64,000 bases of DNA, from contig JAVHZZ010000006.1 in the NCBI GenBank assembly GCA_036250195.1, positions 77,213,369 through 77,277,368 on the forward strand, read 5' to 3'. The translations under genes were made by a program, and so were the position numbers. How positions within the stretch are numbered: position 1 is the first letter of the stretch; every line of letters begins with the position of its first letter. Below are positions 1 through 10,010 of the stretch, one piece after another. Under the pieces are notes generated by a model. It was not told where the DNA came from. It ran no database searches and saw only the letters and a list, made by a program, of their open reading frames with translations. This DNA is from Mixophyes australis. Its lineage: Eukaryota; Chordata; Amphibia; Anura; Limnodynastidae.

Positions 1-868
1 TACAGTGCAGCCGAAACGAAGCTGTGGCAGCTCTCTAGGGTTTTTTTTTTTCCGGGGGTGGAGGAAAACCCCCGTGAAAAATGCTCCGTGCGCCCCTGAT
101 GGGGCGCCACTTCACTTCTTAAACTCCCACTTAGACTTCTTCCCAGAAATCTTGGGGCTGTTGGTGATGAGCATGGCCAGCATCTCCATCAGAAGATTTC
201 TACGATGGAAAAGAGGTACCAAGGCAAATTGAGTTCTAGTATGCTGGTTGACTATTGCTGAACTATGAAGAGAGGCAAAATATGCCTGAAAATCATCATC
301 TACAATTTTTTAGGTCAGTCAGAGTGAGGTGTATATTCATCATTTAGACTTATGCAATTACTAGTTTTATAAAATTTTAAACGTATGTCACAATAAAAAC
401 CTGCCTGATGGAAAAAAGCTGAATGCATACTCGAATTCAACCCAAAAAAGACATTTAGATTCAGTTTATTTAGTTCTTGTGAACAAAATTTTTTTATTTT
501 TGTAGACCTGGGAAATCAGTTGAAAACCATGAGGAATACTCTATTTCTTATTAAGCAAAATACTGAATACCTTTGATGGAAGCATTATCCACAGGTTTAG
601 TCACTTCCAAAGAATATAGATTAATTTATACTAAAGAACGTAAGTTATGCCTATATTACTATTAACCAAAAATACACAAATCCATAGACAACTCTCTTGG
701 ATAATGAGTTGTGGGTAATCATTATTATAATTTTGAATGTTATTATTGTTTATTTATAGTGCCATAATATTACATAAGTCTGTACATAGAATATTGAGGA
801 AACTGCCTTAGACTTCATATTGGTGTTCTCCCACAACTAGGAGACTACTGACATAGATTCTATATTGG
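1..868. other. Intergenic, no gene recognised
   Basis: The first 140 bases are comparatively GC-rich and include a run of T followed by a short inverted segment (ggggcgcc). An open frame of about 75 codons crosses them, but I do not recognise its product on either strand. The remainder is AT-rich and lacks coding character. The leftmost block may be the end of a repeat cut by the window. Confidence 0.5.
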
Positions 869-1222
869 TGTCACGCTTCAAAGTAAATCACAGCTATGAA
901 GTTCGGGATGTGATGAAGCATAAGGTGTTTATTGTTTAGAAAATACAAATAAATACTACAAACCAATATAGTTGAAACTGAACAGGGATTTCTGATAAGG
1001 CAGAATTCTGGTTGCAAGGAATGCTGCAGACTCGGGTAGCAAGGTTAGTGGAGAGAGATCCGGAGAAGTGGTGTTAGCAGAAAATGAGAAGGTCTGAGGG
1101 CACAGGAGCAGCAGGAGAACAAAATCATAGGCAGGAGAACAAAACAGCAATGACCAGCACAGCCGAGGGAGAGAGGCAGATATAAATTGGGAACACTCAG
1201 GTGCAGGAGATAATTAGTGACA
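869..1222 (-). mobile_element. Probable antisense solo LTR (TGTCAC...GTGACA)
   Basis: Read on the minus strand, this 354-bp segment starts TGTCAC and ends GTGACA, the short inverted ends typical of LTRs. It contains a TATA-like tttatatctgcc (near 1185) and, about 255 bp downstream, an AATAAA signal (tttatt on the plus strand near 928). That spacing fits a U3-R-U5 layout. I found no matching 5-bp target duplication, so the exact ends are uncertain. No internal retroelement genes flank it, so if it is an LTR it is solitary. The class (Ty3/Gypsy-like or retroviral) cannot be decided from the LTR alone. Confidence 0.5.
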
Positions 1223-1224
1223 CA

Positions 1225-2165
1225 GGTCAACCCCTAGTAATAACAAAGGAAAAAGGCACAATAGCAGCAGCAGCCCGGATGAACAGTGCTACTGCCAGAT
1301 AAACATAATATAAGAAGTCCAAAGTCCAGAAGGCAAGAGCTGCCAATACAAAGCAGCATGCAATGCAGAGGGCTGCAGGCAGATCCTGACAATTGGTTGA
1401 CCAATTCTTACAGCATTCAAAGCCGCAGCCTAGAAATTCAGTGAACTGAAAGACACAAAGCTCACATGCAAATATTGATATGGTATCCTTCTTTACACTC
1501 AATTGCTATAACTAAGTAAGAGTAAAAAATGATAAAAGAATTGTCATTAACTCTTTTTCTATTATGTTTCTGAAGCTTGCATGTAACCACAAAGTGAGAA
1601 TAGAAGACTGAACTAATGGTCTGTCATCTCTAGGGGGCTTTAGGCCTCTAACACATTGAGCGCACCTCATAATTCCATTTAATAGCTTCCTGAATAAAAT
1701 GCAACTCCTAACTACATAAAATATTTATGGTCTTTTATGTCAAGTGTTTCCTGGTCCTACATTGACCTCTTCCTCTCATGTCTTTACTATATTACTCTCT
1801 CATTTTCATCTCTTTGTAATCGCTGTGTAGGGGAATAAGAAACATATCTCATTTCGTGACAGAATGTATTAATCCAGACCAATGAAATAGCATTGTCTTT
1901 ACTGTGACTGTTTCTTTTACTGTGTGTTTCATGGTAGCTTCTAGTTTTATGTACTTAAATGTTTTAAATGATTTAGTTATGAATAACAAAAGTTACTAAG
2001 TAAAAGTGACCTCTTCACTCAGTCAAAAGTCCCATTCTCCATGTATTTAACTGACTATCTATGCTTAGTGTCACTACTTCTTTGATTGACACCTCTTAGA
2101 GCATTAGGTCTAATGACTGGCAAAACAGTGATCATAGCTAAGACATCTACTATATAAATGCCTAG
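1225..2165. other. No gene recognised
   Basis: AT-rich sequence with stop codons in all frames beyond short lengths. The longest frame (about 91 codons, minus strand, 1227-1502) resembles no family I know. Confidence 0.5.
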
Positions 2166-2500
2166 TGGCATGTGTGAAAAAAACAAAACAAACTGCAGCG
2201 CCACCTGCTGGGCAGAGTTACACACTGACCTATATATTTCTTGAAGGAGAAGTGACAGTTGGGAGTGGTTGGTGGTTGCCGGGGGTGACAGTGGGGAGTT
2301 TTTAACACCTTAAGTAGCTTGATGAAGGATGTGGCGATGAAGATGAAGGATGAGGTGATGGAGAAAAATGATGAGGTGGTGACATGTGGACAAAACCACG
2401 TTAAAATGAAGTAACGCTCTTCCCCTGAGGAGGCCTGGGCTAGGCCCAAATGCATGACAAGAAAATTTTTAATACCTTAAGTAGCTTGATTTGACTAGAA
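2166..2500. repeat. Unclassified repeat with internal direct copies
   Basis: A 25-bp motif beginning tttttaa.accttaag occurs twice, at 2299-2323 and 2466-2490, with one difference. Between the copies lie degenerate gatgaagatgaaggatga-type units. The motif pair and simple internal repetition suggest a mobile or tandemly grown repeat. No terminal inverted repeat or target duplication is evident. Confidence 0.4.
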
Positions 2501-2983
2501 TGCATGAGTATCATGCATGGGTTAACTTGTATATAATATGTATATTATTGAATTGCTATTGTAAAATATTTTAAGACCACATACATGTAGACACACATAT
2601 ATACAATGGTATTATCCTGGGTAGGTGCACACTCTATACAATGCCTACTTAATACACAAACAAAAACTGGTATTAGGGTGACATATAATGGAATTGATTA
2701 ATCTTAATACACTTTTGTGCAGGGAATCTACTGGTTTGTAAGCAATAGTCATGTTCTGCAGAGTTCAGTGCAGAACAGAAAATTGAATGCTATCACCGTG
2801 TTCTATTATTGGCTGATAGGGTTCAGATTCCTGTCCTCCAATGAACTCCAAATGGTTGCCAGAATTACAGTGGAAGAGAGAAAATGAATCTGCTATCTGC
2901 CAATAATAGCAGAGGCTGGTGTCAACTTGGAAAAATGCGGGAGGTAAGTATACTCGGCCACTGTGAACTGGACTCCAAATTGT

Positions 2984-3300
2984 AGTATTATTTTTTTATT
3001 ATCAGTTACTTATAAGGCACCACAAAATTCTGGAACACTGTACAGTGGGGAAATAGAGTATAGTCTGTAAAGTCCAACAACCAAGACACAGAACAAGAAA
3101 AGACAAAATGCTAGAAATTCAAGAAGTGTAATTCAACATAAAAAATGAAGCATAATATGTAAGATGTAATAGACAGAAGAAACATAAAGCATAGAATGGA
3201 ACAGGCAAGAAGCATATTACAAGAACACACAGGTGGATGAAGTCGGAGCGGACGGCAACAAAGGCCAGAGAGGGCCCTGCTTTGGAGAGCTCACTGCTAC
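2984..3300 (-). repeat. Antisense LINE/SINE 3' tail fragment
   Basis: Reading from left to right, a T-rich 'tattattt..attatcag' tail is followed by 'ataaggcaccacaaaattc' and 'gtacagtgggg', and about 200 bp later by 'gagagggccctgctttgga'. This is a diverged antisense form of the tail that ends the LINE at 58,108 (gcgctgcggaaaccttgtgg, then gcgcc). The segment at 52,925-53,450 has the same order. It is a 3'-end fragment with no coding sequence left. Confidence 0.55.
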
Positions 3301-4318
3301 CAGAACCGGGCTCTGTATTATAAATTAGCCACCAGGAAATTGCGTCTGTATTGTATATTTGTTACTAGGCAATGGGGTAGGCAATGCGCAAGAGTCACGA
3401 AGTAATGTGGTCTTTGTATAATAGTGTGCTCAAGCAGTGGGAAAAACAAGAAGAATACTTGGCTGTATAGAAAGAAGTTTTAGTAGCAAAAAGAGCACTG
3501 ACTGCTTGACAGACCTTACTGGGAGTTTTCCTGAGAATAATAGACCCCATAAAGTCATGGGGCACTTGTGGGAAAATGTGAAGATTCCAGATTGCATCTT
3601 TGTAAGCAGGGCCACTTGCTACCTGTTACTTCTTCTTCACAGCTTCCTCCACTGGCTGGGCTTGCAAAAGGCAAATTCAATGTGCTCTACCCTGCCTATC
3701 CCTGACTCCATCCCCCAATGCTTGTTTTACCCTCTGTTTGTGTCTGCTACTGTCTGCCGCATACTCTCTATGTCAGTCTCTGCCAAAGTTAGAAATCACT
3801 ATAAATTGGGTGCTAGATTGACCTAAAAAATGTATATATCAGCTGCACAACTCGTAGGCATCCAACCTACAAATACAGAAGATACAAAAAATACAGATAG
3901 TGGGCGCTAGATATAACATTTACATATTTAATAGACACAATTAAAAATACATGTAATATAAACGAATACACTTGTCTGTGTGTATTGTAACAAGCAGCAC
4001 AGTACAAATTCAATTGTATAAGTAATTGCGCTGAGGTAAACAACAATTTAATAAAATATCACTTGTCATCATATCGATAGATGTATATTCCAGTATTAAC
4101 TATTCTGATAGATAGATTATCACAGTGATCATAATCAAAAGCATCAGAGAAAGCTGTTATCCGGAGCCTAGTCTGTAAATTACAGTCATTCACAGCTCCA
4201 CCCGTGGAGCGGGAGATGATTGTCCAAATCCCCGAATAGATCTAACTGTGTTCCAGTTGGTACTACAGATATAGTGTATTTCTTAGATCTCCTTTTGGAG
4301 GTTAATAGTTGACACAAT
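3301..4318. other. No gene recognised
   Basis: A 129-codon open frame runs from 3437 to 3826 on the plus strand. It has no domain, signal or composition that I recognise, and frames of this length are expected by chance. The rest is AT-rich. Confidence 0.45.
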
Positions 4319-4590
4319 GTGTATTCCTTAATTATTCAAACATTCTGCTGTAAGTTCAATAAAGGAGAACCAAACCTTGTGTTGATTTTCACCTATTGTC
4401 CGCTTCAGCTTGCGGCTCTCACAAATAGCTGTATTTGTCCCGCACATGAGTGCTTGAATGATAGGAAATTCTCCATATATGTTAGAGAGTACCTCGCACA
4501 GGAGACAATATCCCAGTCGTCTCGCTTATAAGCATGTAGTAGATTGACAAATCCGTCTGTGCTGCTCGTGATATAAAATCTCCTGCAAGA

Positions 4591-4635
4591 TGCTTCTGAT
4601 GAAACGGCTCGTGTGGCCGAGAAACGCGTCAAGCA
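4591..4635 (+). ncRNA. Hammerhead-type self-cleaving ribozyme motif (Penelope type)
   Basis: The parts of a type I hammerhead occur in order: strand tgctt (4591-4595), core CTGATGA (4596-4602), a stem II hairpin CGGC...GCCG, core GAAA (4621-4624), a very short stem III within ACGCGTC, and the closing strand aagca (4631-4635), which pairs perfectly with tgctt. Cleavage would follow C4630. Penelope-like elements are known to carry hammerheads with minimal stem III. Unpaired A residues flank stem II (AA on one side, A on the other), which may weaken the fold. A diverged relative lies at 42,283-42,346 beside a Penelope-like coding remnant, supporting the assignment. No Penelope coding sequence is seen here. 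Confidence 0.6.
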
Positions 4636-4689
4636 AAATCTATTGGCATATTTTACAAGTCATACTTTCTCCGTGATAGAATACAGGAG

Positions 4690-5310
4690 CTTGAGTCAAG
4701 TGATTCCCCTAATTAGACTTTTTGAAAAGCAGCCAGAGAAATTGAAGGAGGAAATGAAACAAAACAAATTCTACTTATTATGTTGGACTTGTAGATTAAG
4801 TACATTATTCGCTTCGCCAGGATGCAAGAGATATCAACATATTGAAATCGGATCATTACATTTTGGCAACTGTGCTTGATCCTAGGTTTAAGAGCTATGT
4901 CTTTTCTTTCTTTCCAGCTGACCCAAATCTTAAGAGATGCAATGAGCTTCTGGTCAGCAAGCTGAAAGCTCAAGTGTTACATAACACAACAACGTCTCCT
5001 CCTTCAGTTTCTCTGGAAACTGCTGCTAGGGAAAAATAGCTTTCCCAAGACACTCAGTGGTGATGCAGATGAGTCTGCACATCATTTTGACATTTAGTCT
5101 GGTCTAAAAGAATTGCCCAAAAATTGTGACAGCTCTTCTATAAAATGAACTACAAATTCCAAGAGGAAGGCCATTATAGGCAATCACATGAAAGTACACA
5201 GACTTCTGTGATGGTGGATTCCAGCAGGGATGAATTAGTATTGTTTGAGGATGATGTACAAACTGATGAAAGTGAATATGATGACAGTGCTGAGATCTTG
5301 GGATAATCAA
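4690..5310 (+). pseudogene. hAT transposase remnant
   Basis: The clearest trace is the motif ATVLDPRFKS (around 4867-4896), a hallmark of the hAT/ZBED transposase core, inside an open stretch ending at a stop near 5039. Upstream, VIPLIRLFEKQ-like residues in another frame look like the preceding hAT segment, so at least one frameshift or deletion separates them. Downstream, to about 5310, the sequence has stops and only weak coding character. The BED finger, the first catalytic Asp region and the C-terminal dimerisation domain are missing, so this is a dead fragment. No terminal repeats were found. Confidence 0.65.
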
Positions 5311-6160
5311 ACCAGATGAGGAAGGAGAGTTACATATATATATGATATCAATTCAAAATTTGCGAGATCCGCCATTTTCCCATAAATTAGGTTTTGCCTT
5401 GTTTTCAGATCCGAAAAAAAATAGGCAGTGACTCGGCACTCCAAAATTTGGTTCTGTTGAATTTCTACGAATCTGAACTGCTCATTTTTACTGTATATAC
5501 AGTATATTGAGCTTTTACTTTGCAGAACTTAACATCATGGAACATTTGCAGTATTATACAATAAAAAACTACTATAAACAACTATGATTGTTCAAAATAC
5601 TGTATCTGGGAAAATTACAGAGAATATAATATGGTGAAAAAGTATGTAAAATCAGAGAATAGACCCATTGAAAAGCATTGGGGAAGGAAATGTAAAAAAA
5701 AATATCTGTCTGGGAAAGTGTGAAATCAACAGATGTAAAATAGGGGTTTGTCTGTTAAAGCAGTATTTGGAGATGCTTAAAAAGAAAAACCTAGGCAAAT
5801 TGGCTTTCCTTGGTGGATATGGTATAGCAACGGCACTGCGTCTGGTACTGCGCTCAAATGTTATAGGATGAGATATTCAAATGAAATTTGGGGAGTTGAG
5901 ATTGAGCATTTGGGGAAGGACGTTTAGGGTAAGTAGCTACCCCTGCAAAAGTGCTTGCTTTTTACAGATGTTTTGAATATCGGGGACTGGCAATTACTTT
6001 CAATAAGAAATCTTTCCCACAATAGCGACATACATTATATGGGAAAGCCTATTTATATGTGCATAATTACCAATTACCATCATAGTTAAAATGTGATTAA
6101 AAGATTAAAATGTACAATTGAGCCACAGGAAATAAACACATTAACAATGTCACCTTACTC
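5311..6160. other. No gene recognised
   Basis: AT-rich intergenic sequence. Short open frames (67 codons at most) carry no recognisable motif. Confidence 0.5.
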
Positions 6161-6164
6161 TCAC

Positions 6165-6290
6165 ATTGTTTTGATTGTAAGCTTGCAGCAGGGTGCTCTT
6201 ACCTCCTTGTCTGTACCCATTTTTGTGTTTGTTCCCATTTAAAATTGTAAAATATTATGGCACTATATAAATAAATGATAATAAATAAGA
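6165..6290 (+). repeat. LINE/SINE 3' tail fragment
   Basis: The order 'gattgtaagcttgcagcagg', 'gtgctcttacctccttg', 'ggcactatataaataaatga' and a (taa)n end matches the 3' untranslated end shared by the L2-type LINEs and the SINE in this window (compare 24,985-25,080 and 23,655-23,760). Only the tail is present. Confidence 0.65.
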
Positions 6291-7475
6291 CTCAAAGGAG
6301 GAGTTTGGTGTAATTAAAGGGTGGTGATAGCATAGAGGACTTTGAAGTGACATTATTTTTGCTTTTGCCAGCACACTCATTGCAATGGCAAATCATAAAT
6401 GATCACACAAAGGCACTTCCAAAATTGGAATGGGGAGTGTACCTGTGCATGATGTGCCATTTGCATATGAGCACAGATGTGTCTGCACACTTGTTTTCGC
6501 ACATCTGCATTTTGATAGGTGCAACCCTAAATCTAGTATATAGATACATTAACTTGCATTTTATGCATGCAATATCATCTATTTAGCCTTTAATTCTAAA
6601 AAACCTTGTAAAAAGATACACTTTTTTTTTTACAGAAAATGGACAGTGATGACATGAAGCTATCTTTACATTATTAGATTGCACTCATTGTTACCTGAGT
6701 ATCACAAAAATATTACACAGACGGACACATATTGTGCCAATTTCTGGGTTCTGTAGCAAACATGAAATGCCATTGTCTTTCTAAGAAGAAAGGATTTATT
6801 TTTATTTAGCTGATAGAAAAGGATTACTGATAAATCCAGACAAATCCTCAACCACACCACAATATTCTGCGTCATTGATATATATCATACTAAAGAAGCA
6901 AAAAAAAAATATATGCCATACTAATATGCATGGAGAGGTCATTATAATGATGTTGAAATGCCATGTTTACTGTACCACATTACACATGTACTGACTGCTC
7001 ATCTTTTAAAGTACTCAAGGGAATTGTATCTAACATGGAGAGTTCAAGTACTGAATGCACACACGAAATACAGATTCAAAATAATAGAAGTTGTCCCTTA
7101 ATGAAATATACCTTTATAGCATAAATAAATGAAATACATTTAACAGATCACCAACTTTGAGACCATTGTGATGTTGAACATATTGCATTGGTTTTTCAAG
7201 TTGCCTGTAAAGCTGTTGTTTTTGCTGTGGACCAGGTGTTTAGATGTTTTGCTACTATGGACTATGTTTACAGTAAACTTTACAATTTCTTCTTCCCCCA
7301 GAGTAGTGAACAAGTAGGGGTCACTGCTCAGTTAACCTAAGAGATTGCTTAACAGGAACAGCCCCTCAAAACATACTTGTGTCGGGACAACTGTAGGAGA
7401 GTTTCTAAAAGCCTGCGGGTTTGATGTAGCCATTCCTGGTTAGATGTGTGCTACTGCCATGCAATAAAGAGAAGG
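6291..7475. other. No gene recognised
   Basis: AT-rich intergenic DNA with no recognisable coding, RNA or transposon termini. Confidence 0.5.
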
Positions 7476-7477
7476 GG

Positions 7478-7668
7478 CCTGATTCATTAAGGATCTTAAC
7501 TTGAGAAACTTCTTATTTCAGTCTCCTGGACAAAACCATGTTACAATATAAGGGGTGCAACTTAGTATTCTGTTTTGCACATAAGTTAAATACTGCCTGT
7601 TTTATCATGTAGCACACAAATACTTGATAGCTTATTTGTACACTGAAATTTAAAGTTGATATTTGTGT
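7478..7668. mobile_element. MITE, GGCCTGATTCATTAAGGA family, partial
   Basis: It begins ggggcctgattcattaagg, the terminus also seen inverted at the right end of the copy at 18,473-18,760. Internal landmarks are shared: accatgttacaat, ggggtgcaa, attttgcaca and 'cacacaaatacttgatagct'. The right terminus is missing; the sequence breaks into an A-rich run at 7680. Non-coding. Confidence 0.65.
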
Positions 7669-8162
7669 GCTACACTTCCCAAAAAAAACAAAAAACCGAG
7701 AGAGCTGCTGCGCATGCGCCCGCCCAGTAGCTCCGTTTCGGCAGCACTGTACTATACAGCAGCCGCGGCACTGTCAAAGAAGCGTCCGCGGCAGTGCTGT
7801 ATACGATACAGTCCCATACCTCAGTCCCAGCATGAAAGAAACTGCATGCAACAGCCGTAAAGAGAGTGACCACATTGTGTTGTGGGTGTGGCCAACATGG
7901 GGCATTGAGACATATATTATAATAAAACATTACATTTATCACGCCCTCCCAGTCACATCACGCCATCCCCAGCCCAGTGTACTTATCTATGCTTCTGGTG
8001 CTGCTGACATCCATAAGGGTGGGAACTTCCTGTAGAGTGAGCAGGGAAGCTCTTTGTCTCACGAGATTACCAAGTCTTGTGATGCTTAGCGCTCCTCGGC
8101 TTGCTCTGCAGGCTCTGTCCTGTCCAGGAACTGGGAGCAGCTCTCAGTTCCCTTCCCCTAAC
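7669..8162. other. GC-richer spacer, no gene recognised
   Basis: Overlapping open frames of 65-122 codons occur on both strands because stops are sparse in this GC-richer patch. None shows a motif or a consistent codon pattern, so I do not call a gene. Confidence 0.4.
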
Positions 8163-8580
8163 CAGAGCTGGATTAAAGCTCAGGGGGCCCAATGTATTTA
8201 AGACAGCAGGGCCCCTATTATGTAACATGGTTATCATTTTAGACAAATACACAGGCAATGCTGTGTGCAGTACTGTTAGAAGCACACAGCTCTGCCTTCA
8301 CAAGCAGTACGTTGTGAAGTGGGACATACCTCACAACTGTCCTTGCAATCAAACCAAATCCTGACTAAGTGAGACAGTCACCCAAATTCAAGACTGCCCC
8401 ACCAGATTCAGGACAGTTGACAGACTGTCCTGCTCTCTCCTACCTGTCTTGGTTACTTTCACCACTTGTAGAAGCTGAATTCTTTAGCTCAGTTCTTTCT
8501 TGTCTTGATCCTGGAATATTGGATGCCCTATTTTGAAAAAAATGGGGTACATGAGATTTAAAAAACTCCATCCAGCCCTG
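8163..8580. mobile_element. hAT-like non-autonomous element (putative)
   Basis: The left end CAGAGCTGGATTAAAG and the inverse of the right end, CAGGGCTGGATGGAG, agree over their first 12 bases with one difference, giving short terminal inverted repeats of hAT style. The interior is non-coding. The 8-bp flanks (cccctaac and gtgttaaa) do not match, so target duplication is not supported. Confidence 0.45.
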
Positions 8581-8589
8581 GTGTTAAAA

Positions 8590-9030
8590 CAATAGCACTC
8601 ATGTTTTATAATTAGGCCTCCCTCCAGTCCCCACAATAATAATATTCACATTTAATATGTATACCTATTCCCTCCAACCAGCCCCAACATTAAATTAACA
8701 AAATACCCATTTACTCAAAATATATTTCCCTCCCTCTAAACAGTCCCAGCAATAAATTAAATAGCATTAAAGTTTAATAAATATAGCCATTTTCCACATC
8801 CATCCCCAGCAATAAATAATTCATATTCACATTTAATAAATAGCCCTCCACCCCAAAATCAGCACCATATTCAATTGATAGCCCTAAACCACCCCAGCAT
8901 GAAATTAAAAGTTCCTTCACCTCACCTTAAATAATTAACCCCCACCTACACTCCACCATTAAATAGCCTACCTCCCACACTATATTAAGATCCTCCCTTC
9001 CCTCACATATTATATTAAAATACTGCGCAC
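8590..9030. repeat. Degenerate minisatellite
   Basis: Roughly 60-bp units recur with much drift, built around 'ccctcc..ccagccccagcaa', 'taaattaa' and 'cacatttaataaatag'. They merge into the CA/TA block to the right and probably belong to the same element that ends at 10,010. Confidence 0.5.
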
Positions 9031-9715
9031 ACACACTATATACATGGCTCCACACACACACACACACTATATACATGGCCCTACACACACACTATATACA
9101 TGGCCACACACACAAACACAGTATATACATGGCCCCACACACACACTATATACATGGTCCCACACACACAAACACTATATACATGGCCCCACACACACTA
9201 TATACATGGCCCCACACACACTATATACATGGCCCCACACACTATATATATGTCCACACACACACACACACACACTATATATATATATCTATATATATAT
9301 ATATATATATGGCCCCACACTCACACACACTATATATGCCTCCCCCCACACACACACACACACACGCACACTCTATATATATATATGGCCACACACACGC
9401 ACACTCTATATATATATGGCCCCACACACACACACACACTATATATATGGCCCCACACACACACTATATACATGGCCCCACACACCATATATATGGCCCC
9501 ACACACACACATACTATATATATATATGGCCCAACACACACACACACACACACTATATATATGGCCCCCCACACACACACACACACACACTATATATATG
9601 GTCACACACACACACACACTATATATATGCCCCCCCCCACACACACACACACATTATATTTATGGCCCCACACACACACACTATATATATATGGCCCCCC
9701 CACACACTATATATA
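9031..9715. repeat. Compound (CA)n / TATATACATGGCCC minisatellite
   Basis: Units of about 18-45 bp alternate (CA)n, ctatata(ca/ta)tgg and cccca. The array gives three long open frames on the plus strand (about 230-280 codons each) rich in His, Thr, Tyr and Ile. These exist only because the repeat lacks stops and are not genes. Confidence 0.9.
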
Positions 9716-9737
9716 TCCAGACTCCACACAATTGCCA

Positions 9738-9812
9738 ACCAGACACACAGCCCCCCAGTGAGACACAGCCCCCCAGTGAGACACAGCCCCCCAGTGAGAC
9801 ACAGAACCCCAG
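9738..9812. repeat. 18-bp tandem repeat, about 4 copies
   Basis: The unit acacagccccccagtgag occurs three times nearly identically, followed by a diverged fourth copy. Confidence 0.85.
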
Positions 9813-9948
9813 AGAGAGACGCACTTACCTTGTTACCTCGCTGCTCAATGGGCAGTTTCAACGTGATGTGCGGCCGATGCCAGTAATCACATGGGATGCA
9901 CACCACGTGACAGATGCCGTCCCATGTGAGTAAAATCACATAGCCGCA

Positions 9949-10010
9949 CATCACTAGCCATCAGCCCTTCTGGCATTTGCCAGAAGTGCCCAATGGCCAG
10001 TTCGACCCTG
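9949..10010. mobile_element. Right terminus of hAT-like minisatellite element
   Basis: The stretch from catcactagccat through 'ttgccagaagtgccc' to gaccctg closely matches 30,931-30,992, the right end of the 4.3-kb element described there. Its inverse begins CAGGGTCGAACTGGCCA. The left terminus of this copy could not be placed, and the candidate duplication ttattaaa at 10,011-10,018 has no partner. It is likely that the minisatellites to its left are internal to this element. Confidence 0.55.

Noticed and set aside
3437..3826. A 129-codon frame
   Set aside because: No domain, no promoter or splice context, and a length expected by chance in 64 kb.
9044..9933. Three overlapping frames of 228-280 codons, His/Thr/Tyr-rich
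   Set aside because: They are produced by the (CA)n/TATATA minisatellite, which has no stops in these frames.
8163..10010. One single hAT-like element covering the whole 8.2-10.0 kb block
   Set aside because: The octamers cccctaac and ttattaaa do not match, and the left end pairs better with 8580. The left end belonging to the 10,010 terminus was not found.
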